Assembly (NCBI GenBank): GCA_963693365.1
Contig: CAVNZM010000012.1
Coordinates: forward strand, 2,046,001 to 2,110,000
Source of the DNA: Amoebidium appalachense
Taxonomy: Eukaryota > Ichthyosporea
DNA: 64,000 nucleotides
Direction: 5' to 3'
The position numbers were made by a program, and so were the translations under genes. Below, piece by piece: positions 19,235 to 38,767 of the stretch; the stretch's first letter is position 1; each line of letters begins with the position of its first letter. The notes beneath the pieces were generated by a model that ran no database searches, had not been told where the DNA came from, and was given only the letters and a program-made list of their open reading frames with translations.

Positions 19235-19240
19235 TCAACG
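19226..19240 (-). other. gag-pol in-frame stop with UGA-CGG readthrough context
   Basis: gag ends CGG CGT TGA at 19235-19237 and the next codons, CGG GGC ACT GAG, continue open in the same frame into pol with no shift. The 14 codons before the first pol ATG contain no stop. UGA followed by CGG is a known leaky context (the type II readthrough motif of several plant viruses). I infer that Gag-Pol is made by termination suppression rather than by frameshifting. A downstream stem-loop was not established by eye. Confidence 0.7.
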
Positions 19241-20680
19241 CCGACGCTCGGCCAAAATTTTAGCCGACGCCTGCTGAGCATGGTCTTTCCACCTAATACC
19301 TTCGGGGGCTGAGGGAAAAGTCTTAGGCAATTTTCGGTTGGGACAGTCCCGTTTCTGATGCCCTATCCCCGTACAATGAAAACAAACTCGATCTGAAATA
19401 GGCACTACTGGTCTCTCACTACCCTGTTGGCTACCGTGCTTGCCGTTTTTCTGATAGGGAGCCGGGCGACGGGGTTGACGGTCATTTTTGGCCTTACCAC
19501 CGGCAGCCTGGAAGGCAGCCACCTGAGCCGATAAGCTAGCTATCTGAGCCTGCAGGGCAGCAATCTCCGGAGCACCAATACCACTACCGTTGTTACCTGG
19601 GGTGGAAACACTATTGACCTGCGCTTTCTTGGCCGCCTGCCGACTAGCGAAACGACCCTCGAGCTTGTTAATAATTTTTGACTGAGCCTCATCGAGCCTG
19701 CTATTTGCCTGAGCTATTTCCCACAACTGCGCATCTGCCTCAAACGTATTCCTGTATAAACTACGTTGCATTTGACCGCTGACGTCGGTGTTCAAACCAG
19801 CTAACTCCAGCAGACGGCGAAACGTGTTGGTATGTGCCGTCACTTGGCCACCAATACTGGCAGCCGTGGCATCCGACGTGGGAGTGAAACGGAGGGCCCG
19901 GATCTGTGTCTCATATGATTCACGCCGAATGTTGGTCAGCCAGTAGTTCTCGATGAAACGCAGCAGCCACTCAGACGCCGTCAGTTCGACTTCGACCTGC
20001 AGAATCTCACCCTTGCCCTTGTGCATAGGGCGAGTCGTCTTCAGTGGTGTCCGAGAAGCCAGGTGAAAGAGAGAGGCCTCCGAACGCTCCTCTCCGTCAA
20101 TGCTGAGGGCACGAACCGGCACCGTCTTCTTGTCGTTGTCAGGGTCCATGTAGTCGTCAAGGAGGGTAGCCATCTCCAACACACGAGGATCACCACTTGC
20201 CCGGTTCACACTCTGCAGAATCATGACTTGCCACTGGGCCAGGGAAGTGTCGGGGGACAGCTTGGCGATGCGATCGATGAGACGGTACCATTCAAACACG
20301 TTATCAGCCTTGGAGAGTTGAGGAAGCTTGAGCTTCTCCATCATAGCTGCAGCAGCAGCACACACTTCAGGAACCTGAGAAGCCCTGGCCGCAGGAGCGT
20401 CGTAGAACACTTCATCCATCACAATAGGGTCTTGCCACTCCATCACACAGGGGGGCAGAGCGTCGAGAAACTCTGGGTCTATCTCATCCTGCGGATCCAT
20501 AACTTGGCCGCGCCACTGGGTGAACTTGCTGACGGTGGCATCCTTGAGCTTGCCGAGGGGGCCAAAAACAAGAGCCTGGGCGAAGGTTGCACTCAGCCCG
20601 GCGACCGGCGAAAAGGGGGGTTCAGGCTCCATGTTGGGGGCGAAAGCAACAGCCGAGACGGAAGTTTTGCAATATAGCAA
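19235..20680 (-). CDS. gag: Gag polyprotein with CCHC zinc knuckle
   Basis: The 481-aa structural protein forms the retrotransposon's virus-like particle. A retrotransposon Gag-type helical capsid region occupies roughly residues 130-330 (containing WLLRFIENYWLTNIRRESYE). A coiled-coil stretch IAALQAQIASLSAQVAAFQ lies at ~375-393, a basic linker follows, and a single zinc knuckle CFHCTGIGHQKRDC (CX2CX4HX4C) lies at ~432-445, which binds genomic RNA. The start ATG 20680 is 17 bp inside the 5' LTR edge, so there is almost no untranslated leader after the LTR. It ends in TGA, in frame with pol. Confidence 0.9.
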   Translation of the reverse strand: MLYCKTSVSAVAFAPNMEPEPPFSPVAGLSATFAQALVFGPLGKLKDATVSKFTQWRGQVMDPQDEIDPEFLDALPPCVMEWQDPIVMDEVFYDAPAARASQVPEVCAAAAAMMEKLKLPQLSKADNVFEWYRLIDRIAKLSPDTSLAQWQVMILQSVNRASGDPRVLEMATLLDDYMDPDNDKKTVPVRALSIDGEERSEASLFHLASRTPLKTTRPMHKGKGEILQVEVELTASEWLLRFIENYWLTNIRRESYETQIRALRFTPTSDATAASIGGQVTAHTNTFRRLLELAGLNTDVSGQMQRSLYRNTFEADAQLWEIAQANSRLDEAQSKIINKLEGRFASRQAAKKAQVNSVSTPGNNGSGIGAPEIAALQAQIASLSAQVAAFQAAGGKAKNDRQPRRPAPYQKNGKHGSQQGSERPVVPISDRVCFHCTGIGHQKRDCPNRKLPKTFPSAPEGIRWKDHAQQASAKILAERRR

Positions 20681-20696
20681 TTGGATTGGTGTAGCT

Positions 20697-21473
20697 TGTA
20701 AAGTATCCTCACGGACACTTCAGTGTAAAATGTATGTGTATGAGTGTAAACGGGGTTCACTCTGAACTGGATTTCAGAGGATCGATGCGTGCGTTTATAT
20801 ACGGATGGTCGACCCGGACAAGATTACTTGACCAATTACACAACTCCCTAGCCGACCAATCATATTACAGATTAGTACAGGGCTAGTAATTACTGTGTGT
20901 GACTACTTGGTCTCTTGCCGGTTCTAACACTCATATATAATCTTTACTGCTGCATGACTTATGACTTACACAGCCCCGAAATATACTCCAAATAAACAGG
21001 TACCAGTACTTTTCCTGTTTGTGACTTTGGTTACCAGTTACCTTTCGGAGTGCTGTCTCTCTCACATGTGTAACTGCAGGTTTACAACGACCACTCATTG
21101 CAGCTGGACTTTACCGGGATGCCCTCAACATGACTGGTCGAATATGAGACTCCCCAATCACTCACAACCTGCTTGTTAGTTATTCGTTCTCTATGGCCGC
21201 AGCATTTACGTGTTCCAATCAACACAGAAGAGGCCATAAGTGTCCACTCACGCGAGTCTCACTGTAGTTCGTTTCCAAGTAACCGAACATATGTAATTGT
21301 ATTTGATCATCCGATTGGAAAAGCAGATATAACATTTATGATTGGCTCATTCATCAGCAAACGCCGACATCTGACTGGATGAGCCGGCACCGACGAATTG
21401 TAAATAAAGCAAATAGATCTGAATAGATCTGAATCGATCGATTGACACGAATGCTCGCTGCGGAGACATAACA
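20697..21473 (-). repeat. 5' LTR of the chromovirus
   Basis: This 777-bp copy corresponds to 13621-14397 and shows no difference in the segments compared by eye. It carries the same minus-strand TATATAAA (20794-20801) and would drive transcription of gag-pol. Its outer edge (21473) abuts target duplication CCTGT and resumes the interrupted polymerase gene. Confidence 0.93.
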
Positions 21474-21880
21474 CCTGTCACCTGCGGGTCGTTGCTGCTG
21501 CAGGCTGCCTTCACCAGGGTGGTCACATCCACCACGGCCTTGGCCTCCACCAGCTCCCGCAGCCACTGGGCAGTCACCCCTGTGAGGGTGGACAGGGACC
21601 CGCAGGCACCCTTCCTCACCATGTCCTTGGGCCGGACCACGGTCAGATGCACACTGGATCGCCCGTCCATAAAGGTCTCGGCTGCACTCTGGGTGCGTTG
21701 GCGTATGTTCTCCATCAGCTTGAGCGCCACGGCATTCACATCACCGTTGAACACGTCCATGGGGCCTGCCGTAAACACACGACGGTTGGTGACATCGGCG
21801 TTGGGGTTGCCGTCATCCCCCACCTGGTTGTCCACACCATTGGCCTGCACGTGCAAGCTGATGATGCGTACGATGATCAT
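21474..21880 (-). CDS. Protein-primed DNA polymerase B, displaced N-terminal part
   Basis: ATG at 21880 opens a frame that runs into the LTR at 21473 and contributes about 136 codons of the viral polymerase. It continues, after the 7.85-kb element and one copy of the CCTGT duplication, in the same frame at 13615. The segment contains no catalytic motif and belongs to the long N-terminal extension. Its ATG overlaps the stop of the upstream gene as ATGA (21877-21880), a coupling typical of compact viral genomes. As it stands, transcription from here would enter the LTR, so the polymerase is inactivated at this locus. Confidence 0.85.
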
Positions 21881-22258
21881 GTCCCCACCTGCACATCTGC
21901 ACGGGCAATGGCATCAAACAGCATAGCTGCAAAGAACTGGGGGAACTCGGTGACGTCCATGGTGCGCAGGGGTTGGTACTCGAGGGTGTGGCCGCGTACG
22001 CCCAACCCCCTTGCCTGCATGTCATCCACCCGTGAACGCAGCTGCCAGTTGCCCTCGGCAGGCATGGCAATGATCTGGGGGTCATCTGGGTGGTTGATGG
22101 GGGCGGGGGCAGGGGGGAGGCCGGGGAGGGGGTGGGGGTGGGGGTGGTGGGCCCTGCAGGGCCTGCAGAAACGGGTTGGCTTGCAGGGCCTGCTGTGGGT
22201 CGGCATCCAGTGCCCGCAGCAGGTCCTCTATGAAACCTTCCTGGCTGTCGTCTAACAT
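21877..22258 (-). CDS. Small viral protein upstream of polB, frame-shifted in a C-rich tract
   Basis: ATG 22258 opens a frame beginning MLDDSQEGFIEDLL. It reads acidic/helical sequence for about 37 codons and then enters a proline run encoded by a C-rich stretch (22090-22140). There it stops in one frame while the adjacent frame stays open to TGA at 21877-21879. The second half (INHPDDPQIIAMPAEGNW, then TEFPQFFAAMLFDAIARAD) looks like real protein. One base gained or lost in the C-tract explains the split. Total length would be about 126 residues. Its stop overlaps the polymerase start. Function is unknown. Confidence 0.5.
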
Positions 22259-22384
22259 CCTGAACAGTAATCTTAGATCTTAGCCACAATGTAATTGCCA
22301 GGCAGCGCCGGCAGCAAAAACATCAATAAACAGAACGCAAAATAATGATCCTGTGCGTGCGTAAGTGCGCCACCATTGTTTACA

Positions 22385-22594
22385 CAAGGCGGCCAATAGG
22401 AAACCCAGGTTGACCGATCCGGGCGCTCATTGGCCGCCTTGGAAATGGAATGTGCTATCTTAATGTTCATTGGCCGCCTTGTGCGGCAACTGGCTTTTTG
22501 GAACCGAATTATCATTGGCCGCCTTGTGCATCCGCATTACTATTGGCCGCCTTGTACAAGGAATTCGGAATTCGAATTCTCATTGGCCGCCTTG
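22385..22594. promoter_or_regulatory. Array of six ATTGGCCGCCTTG motifs
   Basis: The 13-mer ATTGGCCGCCTTG occurs exactly at 22429, 22469, 22514, 22542 and 22582, and in reverse orientation (CAAGGCGGCCAAT) at 22385. Spacings are 28-45 bp. It lies just upstream of the minus-strand gene starting at 22258, which precedes polB. In that orientation five copies read CAAGGCGGCCAAT, which includes a CCAAT box. I infer a clustered transcription-factor site array, an early-gene enhancer or an origin. Confidence 0.75.
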
Positions 22595-22748
22595 TGCACA
22601 CCGTCGCATTCCTTTGATCTCAGAACTGTGTACGTGTCGCATGTGCGCGTGCGTGCACGCGCACACATGAAACGTTTTCCCTTTAATATTTTAATTAAAT
22701 CCACGTGCTCTGCACGTGTTTATGCACACACACACAGTGTGTGCACGT

Positions 22749-22848
22749 GCTCCTGTACATATCCATACCCATATCCATATCCTAATCACAATATACACCC
22801 ATATCATACTGCATATCGCCATATCCCATATGCATATCTGCCATATCC
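22749..22848 (+). repeat. CCATATCC-type short repeats
   Basis: Roughly a dozen degenerate copies of CATATCC/CCATAT follow one another between the CCAAT-motif array and the palindrome at 22849. The region is AT-rich with no coding potential. Confidence 0.6.
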
Positions 22849-22921
22849 TAAGGGGTGCGCCACCCTGCGTTAGTGACGTCACACTTTGTGACGTCACTAA
22901 CGTGGGGTGCCGCGCCCCTTA
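22849..22921. repeat. 73-bp palindrome with two CRE (TGACGTCA) sites
   Basis: Inner arms GTTAGTGACGTCACA (22869-22883) and TGTGACGTCACTAAC (22887-22901) are perfect complements around a CTT loop. Outer arms, beginning TAAGGGG and ending CCCCTTA, match at 16 of 20 positions. Each inner arm carries TGACGTCA, the site bound by CREB/ATF bZIP factors. It could be a small palindromic transposon or a terminal hairpin-like end of the viral element. Composition changes to AT-rich DNA just beyond it. Confidence 0.75.
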
Positions 22922-23009
22922 ATGTAGTTATGGTCTGGTCCCAATAGCTGCTAGAGTATCCTATCTCGCGCTGAAATTCAATAAGCACATAAGCCGCTTA
23001 AAGAAGTAT

Positions 23010-23696
23010 TTGCCCTCCCACCCTCTCTTCTCTATCCGACCTGTCCCCTCCTCACCTCTCCCCTCTTTCCTCCCCTCTCTCTCCCCTTCTCCCCTGGGCA
23101 CAAATACAAATAAACCCCGCAATAGTGTGTGTGTGACTTTGGACTGCCACTTACTTATTAAACATGTACACAATCACAAGATAATCACACAATATAACAA
23201 ATGGAAAAAGATACCACACGACACTAGACCCGATGAAAGCATACACCTTGAAAAACTAAGCCTTATGTCTCGTTTTATATATACTGACCGCCTCAACCAT
23301 ATTGCCAAATATGGCACTCGCAAATGTATAACACCTAAATACATATTACCTTCCTGTAGAACTGGTCTTTCTCTAGCTGATGGTATTATTGATCAATTAC
23401 CACGCTTTTACTGTACACGTGCTATACAGTGGAGATCTAATAAGTATAAGGTAGCATAATTTGCATGCCCAAACAACACACACACACACCAGTTTAACCG
23501 GTCATGTATCGCCAAATGTAGTTTGATAGACCACATAATACCGCAACACACACACGTCACATTCACAACAGACACCCAGAAAGATAGCCTACCTGTAAAT
23601 TACAACATCCTTGATTTTATACTAAACACGCGTAACTACGACCTGTTTATTAGATGTATTGATTGGCTTGAGAAACACATGACTACAAAATTATAG
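23010..23696 (+). pseudogene. Unrecognised frame with one internal TAA
   Basis: One frame is open from about 23010 through 23696 except for TAA at 23457-23459. The part after about 23140 has a natural-looking composition (EKLSLMSRFIYTDRL, RFYCTRAIQWRSNKYKV), and after the TAA it continues 79 codons (VNYNILDFILNTRNYDLF, CIDWLEKHM) to TAG. The first ATG in frame is 23265. Codon use is AT-rich, unlike the GC-rich viral block to the left. I recognise no domain. It may be a decayed gene or part of an older mobile element next to the virus. Confidence 0.3.
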
Positions 23697-23716
23697 CGCA
23701 CGCGCACACACACACA

Positions 23717-23749
<33 letters not shown>

Positions 23750-23781
23750 CCAGCTGATACCGAGTGTCCCGAGGGGAGCCC

Positions 23782-23821
<40 letters not shown>

Positions 23822-25650
23822 GGGGAACCCCAACTAATTGATTTCTCCTTGTAGTCTTTATGGTGTCTCGTAGAGAAAGTAAACCCTGATATATAGTCAC
23901 CACCCGACATCTATGTACGTGATCATGATATACCGCTGTGGGGATATTCCGAGCAAACCCCCCCCCCCCCCATACCTGAGACTGGTTCTCTTTGCCTCGA
24001 GTAAACAGCGTAAACCCCCCACTAGCCCATATACATCTGATCGACTATGTATGTGTGTACACCTGCCGGCTTTCTGTTTGCGTCTCTGTTATTCGCCATA
24101 ATCAGCCATAATTACACCAAGTTAGCGAAGTTTTTTAACACATAATGTTACATTTAACCAACATAAAGCCTCCTCATACGTTTACCAAACTACCCCCGCC
24201 ACGCACTCATCATGCATATGTAGCTAGCGTATATGTAGCCTATAAAGATAAGATGATAGGGAAAGCCTTGTTAGTTACCGTACCAAAGACAAAAAAGGTG
24301 TAAACTTATGTTTTCTTACTGGCTGTACAAAAAAAAGCGGGCTCCTGGGCCCCAATAGCTCGCGGTATCCTTCCGAAACAAGTATTCCTAAAGCACTGCG
24401 ATCGGAGTACTTATGGCCGCTAATTACTCCGATCTGAGTACATATCGGATGCATCAACATTAACAACTTGTTCTCAAAAGGGCTTGCCCGTTATCATTAA
24501 TGGGTCAGTATAGTAGTGCAATTATTTATTTGCGCCATTCTTTTGTGCCTCGAGCTCGCTTACACTTCATTCGAATTCGACGCCATATGCATCACACTGT
24601 ACAGGTACATACAGGTGTACTTTGTACACAAACACTCAATCCGCCGCTAGATTTCGACTCTAGGCTGATTTACTTGCTCTGGCTACCGGGAACACCAGTC
24701 TCTTTGCTGGCTGGATTCGCTTTTAAAGAACAAGCGTCATCACCCTGGGAAGCCATACAACAGGCTTGCATATATACAGTCATTTGCCTGTCCTGTCCTT
24801 GTCTGCAGTGTCCTGCGCATGCAGGTCGCGCACTCGCAGCCTTTGCTGCTTACGGAAGCATGCATTCCGGCATTCCTAAAGTTTAATGTATTCTTCAGTG
24901 GTCTATGATAATACCTGATTTTGTCAGACATTGAAAAACCTTTAAAGGTTTAAAATACAAGCGGTTCTCATTTTAAAAAGTAAACCTAAACGTCATCTTA
25001 TTGGCTAAGAATAGCTATTACCGGATTGACACATTCCAGCGCGAATCATGTTGACTTGCGTGTGCGAACGGAGGCAACGTCATACGGTCTCACGGTGGTG
25101 GCGGTGTGCACCAGTAAGTTCATGTTCCAGCTTTCTTGTTTGCGAGTTTAGAGCGTATATTTGTCGTATGAATGTCGGAGTGTAAAGGTACTACCTTCTA
25201 TCTTTGGCAGAAAGTTAGACAACGCATGGAAATATCTAAGACAAAGAACTAAGTGTGCCTAATCGTGGTTGCACACGCTACCATCCATTACTTAGCACAT
25301 CAGATTCAACCCGGGCACCTCTTCCAGCGGTACCGGTATTAATTGTGTGAGGCCTTCTCGTGTGCTACATAAGCTAGGTTCACTTCTTCACCTTAACACT
25401 TGATTTCTTCGCATTTATGTATGATTTACACCTTTGCATCTGATGTGTACGCGCCAACCTTGTACACTTCTGCATCTGACCGCACGCTAACTACAGACAT
25501 GCATGATCGACACAGAGATGTGAACCCGGCAAGCAAACATACGCGAGCACTACACATCTAACCAAACGCCCATATAGCAGGAGTATTAGATAAGATCAGT
25601 GGAAGGCCCTCAAATAGGTTATATGGGGTATAGCCCCCATTATACTAAAA
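23697..25650. other. Intergenic region upstream of the K+ channel gene
   Basis: This contains short CA repeats (23700-23750), a ~36-bp poly-A (23784-23819), a poly-C (23956-23971) and moderately AT-rich unique sequence. A 128-codon frame at 24500-24886 has no recognisable features and I do not support it as a gene. The last ~500 bp before 25651 should hold the channel promoter and 5' UTR, but no clear TATA box is visible. Confidence 0.4.
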
Positions 25651-35472
<9,822 letters not shown>

Positions 35473-36224
35473 TATCCAATCAACAACATACGTTAAAAAT
35501 TATAATGCATGAATGCTATTTGCTGGTTTCTTGATATGCACGCCACATAATGAGCTGTCGACTCCCGTGGACACAAATATGCCCTGATGTTTACCTGAGA
35601 TGATAACTTACATGTATATGTATGAAGTGTGATGAGTTATTTGAAATGAATTCGATCCTTGCATACTATTTCCACAAATAACGGGCGTCTAAATGGCAGC
35701 TCACGTGGATATGCAATATCATCGGCATGCCGGCCTGTAAGAAATGTAACTTAGTAACATTTTGCAGCAAAGAACAATAGCCGCTGCGCCAATAAAATTA
35801 GAATCAACGACGAATGTTCGTGTTTGTGCAACACAGAGTGCTGCGGATTGCAAAGCCTGAGGGCCTCGAATAACTTGTGTTTTGGGTTTATATAACTAGG
35901 AGGCCTTGGTTTTGGGCGTCAGGCTGTCTTGTGGTCATTATACACACGATCTTGCAGAGCAATAAACTAAAAAGAATTCGAAATACCGGAATCCAGGTCC
36001 ATGTTTGCGAGTGAAAATCAAACTATTTCCGCATACATATTCTTTTTGTGAATGCAAAAATACAATGTCATGAGCTCTGGGATCATACAGCGGTTTCTGT
36101 ACGTGGTGTCTCTATGTATGTAAAGAACGCTTATTTCGACCTCCTTGGGGTATTAAATGAAAGCCGCCCTTAAAGGCGATTACAGTAACACCACGACTCT
36201 TGCTGCCGCACGTCCAACCCCTCC

Positions 36225-36256
<32 letters not shown>

Positions 36257-36536
36257 ACCACCACCACCACCACCACCACCACCACCACCACGGCCACCAC
36301 CACCACACACACACACACACACACACACACCTCCACCACCACCACCACTGGCACACCCACCCACACACCACCACCACCACCACCACAAAAAGGGGGGAAA
36401 AAAAAGAAAAAAAAAGGGGGAAAAAGAAAAAAAAAAAGCAGTGTATGCAGCATGCAATTGAAAATGAGCCTCTCTCACACTCTAGAACAACGTGCAGTCT
36501 GTTGGTGGCTGCAACGGAATTTTTCTTTCCACAACG
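35473..36536. other. Channel 3' flank and simple repeats
   Basis: AT-rich unique DNA follows the channel stop, with AATAAA at 35792 and 35961 as possible polyadenylation signals. At 36227-36385 a C run is followed by (CAC)n and (AC)n, then A/G-rich tracts at 36387-36440. I see no gene. Confidence 0.5.
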
Positions 36537-37313
36537 TAGGGCTCCCTTTCCGTAAAAACGGTTTTTTAAATATCCTTATATGGCTAATCTGATCGATCCG
36601 GATTACGTAAGGTACATTCCTGGAGATTGGATATTCCGGATGTTTACCGAAATATTCACCGGATATTCACTAGTACTGAATCGATGAATGCAAGGGCACA
36701 TGACGTCACTATCGGCCACGACAGCCAATAGGATTGAAAACGTTCTAGGGAGTCCCGGAAGCAGGCTCAGAGCAGCAGGTGGCATTTACTGGGAATCTCT
36801 ATAAATCAGATATATTATGAATAAATAATAAAGATTGCCTCTCTTTATTTTTTGTGTATGATACTCTGCCGCCTCAAGTATCCCGTTTTTATTCCCGACC
36901 GAGGCTGAAAGCCGAAGGGTGGGTTGGTGAAAGGGCTGTTAGGGGAGCGGGCTGTCTCACGTGAGAGGCTAAGAAAGAGGATCTGCCAGGGACCAATCAG
37001 GGTACGGCGATCAGAATAGGAGGTAGAGCGCGGTGCGCTGTTTTACCCGTCCCCGCATGATTTTTTTAATTGGCTGCCTATTGTCGAACGATATGCGGAG
37101 TGGCTGGCGACTCCACCGCAGGTACGGCTGGACCATAATGTGGCTATGAATAGTTATAAGTCTATGGAAGGGAGCCCTACCAAGCCCTACGTGTCGTACG
37201 AGAAAACTCTGCCAAGGGGTATTTATGAATGGTCCAGATCGAATCCGGTTCAATCAGATTAGCCATATAAGGATATATATAAAAACCGTTTTTACGGAAA
37301 GCCTTGAGCCCTA
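36537..37313. mobile_element. ~777-bp non-autonomous DNA transposon with ~55-bp terminal inverted repeats
   Basis: The left end (36539-36593), GGGCTCCCTTTCCGTAAAAA continuing to GGCTAATCTGAT, is repeated in inverse at 37253-37311 with a few small differences. Both ends carry the internal palindrome CCGTAAAAACGG. The ends are bordered by TA on both sides (36537-36538 and 37312-37313), fitting a TA target duplication as in Tc1/mariner-type elements. The interior has no coding frame. Confidence 0.75.
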
Positions 37314-37619
37314 CTAGTGTCTTTCGACCCACAATGCACCTGTCAGGGATCCGATTCCGGCCCTGCCCAAGACCTGACCAATCTCAGCTTGAAGCGCCAT
37401 CAGCTCGCACTCAGATCAGTTGCCGCCAATAGTTCATGTTCACGCTCCTATATAGATTCGTTTATTCATGATATGGGATGGTTGTGTCGTATAAATATGC
37501 AAGATGATTATGTCTTGGCGTTGTAATCGGTTTTTGGTGTCTCCTGCTCGTATGTGTAACATGTGTGGGGGGCGGTTTACTCGCGGATGCATATCTATCA
37601 ATAAGTGTGACCTGTTAAT

Positions 37620-38597
37620 GGCCTGTTTGGCAACGCGGAGTTAGCGGCCATACTCCGGAGTAAGATCGATTTTGGAGTTAGGGCTAAAGCGGATTTTCTG
37701 AAATCCGCGATGCCAAACAGACGGCCCAATCTGGGCCTGTGTACGCCGGGTTTCAAACCCCTTGGACATCGCTTGTACTCCAGTTTCTATAATCCACCTC
37801 CGGAGGTGGATTATGCGCGAAATGTTCAACGCCGTGTGAAGGTCTAAACCAATGAAAATTCATGTCGTGAGACCAAAGTTTTTACATTTCTCTCTCGGCC
37901 AATTGGCGGCAGTGCAATATAGCCAAAAACAGTTAAAGTGGAAAAGACGCCACGGAAAGTCCGTTGTCACCGGCATGGCCAGCTTGCTGGTGAGTCTGCG
38001 ACAGCCCGAGCGCAGGCTGCGACACAGCCACACACAGCCGGCCACGTGTGGTAGGTCGTATAAAAACAAGCCCCCCCTCAACTATTCTTCCTCTTCGCGG
38101 CCAACTTGTAGGCAACCTTTTTTTTACCATTAGACAATCTTTTGCACATCGGTCAAGATTGTCTGAACCGACAGGATGCCTGTAGGGGGAAGCAAAGAAT
38201 GCAATTGCTGCAATTGCGGCCGAAAGGGCCATGTTTCGTGCTAAATACATAGTGGTTTTGCAACCGGAAACGTTGATGTTGTTATATATGCAAATGGTAT
38301 CATCACAGTGTATACAAATACATACATATGGGACACTGCACAGTCACTACAAAAAAAATAGTACTGAGTCCTAGGTACGATATACGTGCAAAGTATGCGC
38401 ACTCCGATCAACGTAAAACTTGCGCAATGTGACTTGATAAACTAAGCTGAAAAAAGTAGTGTCTGTTTGGCACGAGCGGTTATCTACGCCAGGTTTTGAC
38501 CTAAATCCGGATTACAAATCAGAATCTGGATACTGATTTGATACCCGGCGTATACGGTCTACGCCGGAGTTCGTAACTCCGCGTTGCCAAACAGGCC
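37620..38597. mobile_element. MITE pair with GGCCTGTTTGGCA-type inverted termini
   Basis: GGCCTGTTTGGCAACGCGGA at 37620 and its exact complement ending at 38597 form perfect 24-bp inverted repeats. Related inward-facing ends occur at 37705-37727 (CGATGCCAAACAGACGGCC) and 38461-38480 (GTCTGTTTGGCACGAGCGG). The region is therefore either one 978-bp element or two small MITEs (37620-37727 and 38461-38597) flanking 730 bp. The interior includes a palindrome, AATCCACCTCCGGAGGTGGATT, at about 37791-37812. Termini of this kind are common in PIF/Harbinger- and hAT-related MITEs. No clear target duplication was seen. Confidence 0.65.
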
Positions 38598-38767
38598 CGA
38601 AGATTCGTTAGTATGTGGTAGAACCGGAGGTTATGGGCGGATTTATTCTCTTTTCTACTTCTCTCCCCCAGTATATCCGTTATAAAATGACCGTGTTACC
38701 TTATTAATGCTGCACAGTATGATATTGTGATGTACGGTGTCTTCTTTTACATCTTTTGTTTTATTTT

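Larger units (their letters stand above)
13621..21473 (-). mobile_element. Full-length Ty3/gypsy chromovirus (LTR retrotransposon)
   Basis: The 7853-bp element is flanked by the 5-bp target duplication CCTGT (13616-13620 and 21474-21478). It has two 777-bp LTRs (TG...CA in element orientation), gag, a single pol frame and a polypurine tract. All long segments of the two LTRs that I compared are identical and both genes are essentially intact, so insertion is recent. It is inserted in the same orientation as, and inside, the viral polymerase gene, and removing it restores that reading frame exactly. A C-terminal chromodomain assigns it to the chromovirus branch. The sequence just inside the 5' LTR (AGCTACACCAATCC, reading the minus strand from 20696) is not a usual tRNA-complementary TGG primer site, so priming may be unusual. 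Confidence 0.95.

Noticed and set aside
1-22921. A CRISPR array or bacterial/phage origin for the gene block
   Set aside because: No regularly spaced repeats with unique spacers exist, genes lack ribosome-binding sites, and TATA/AATAAA signals, spliced host genes and eukaryotic retroelements surround it.
22258-22921. Confident assignment of the right terminal inverted repeat of the virus
   Set aside because: The palindrome at 22849-22921 is suggestive, but the left end of the element is outside the window, so no pairing or target duplication can be shown.
24500-24886. A 128-codon open frame upstream of the channel gene
   Set aside because: It has no motif, a weak start context and ordinary intergenic composition. 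It is about the length expected by chance in this DNA.
36157-36592. A histidine-rich protein encoded by the (CAC)n stretch
   Set aside because: The frame exists only because of C, CAC and AC repeats followed by A/G-rich low-complexity sequence; it has no splice or start support.
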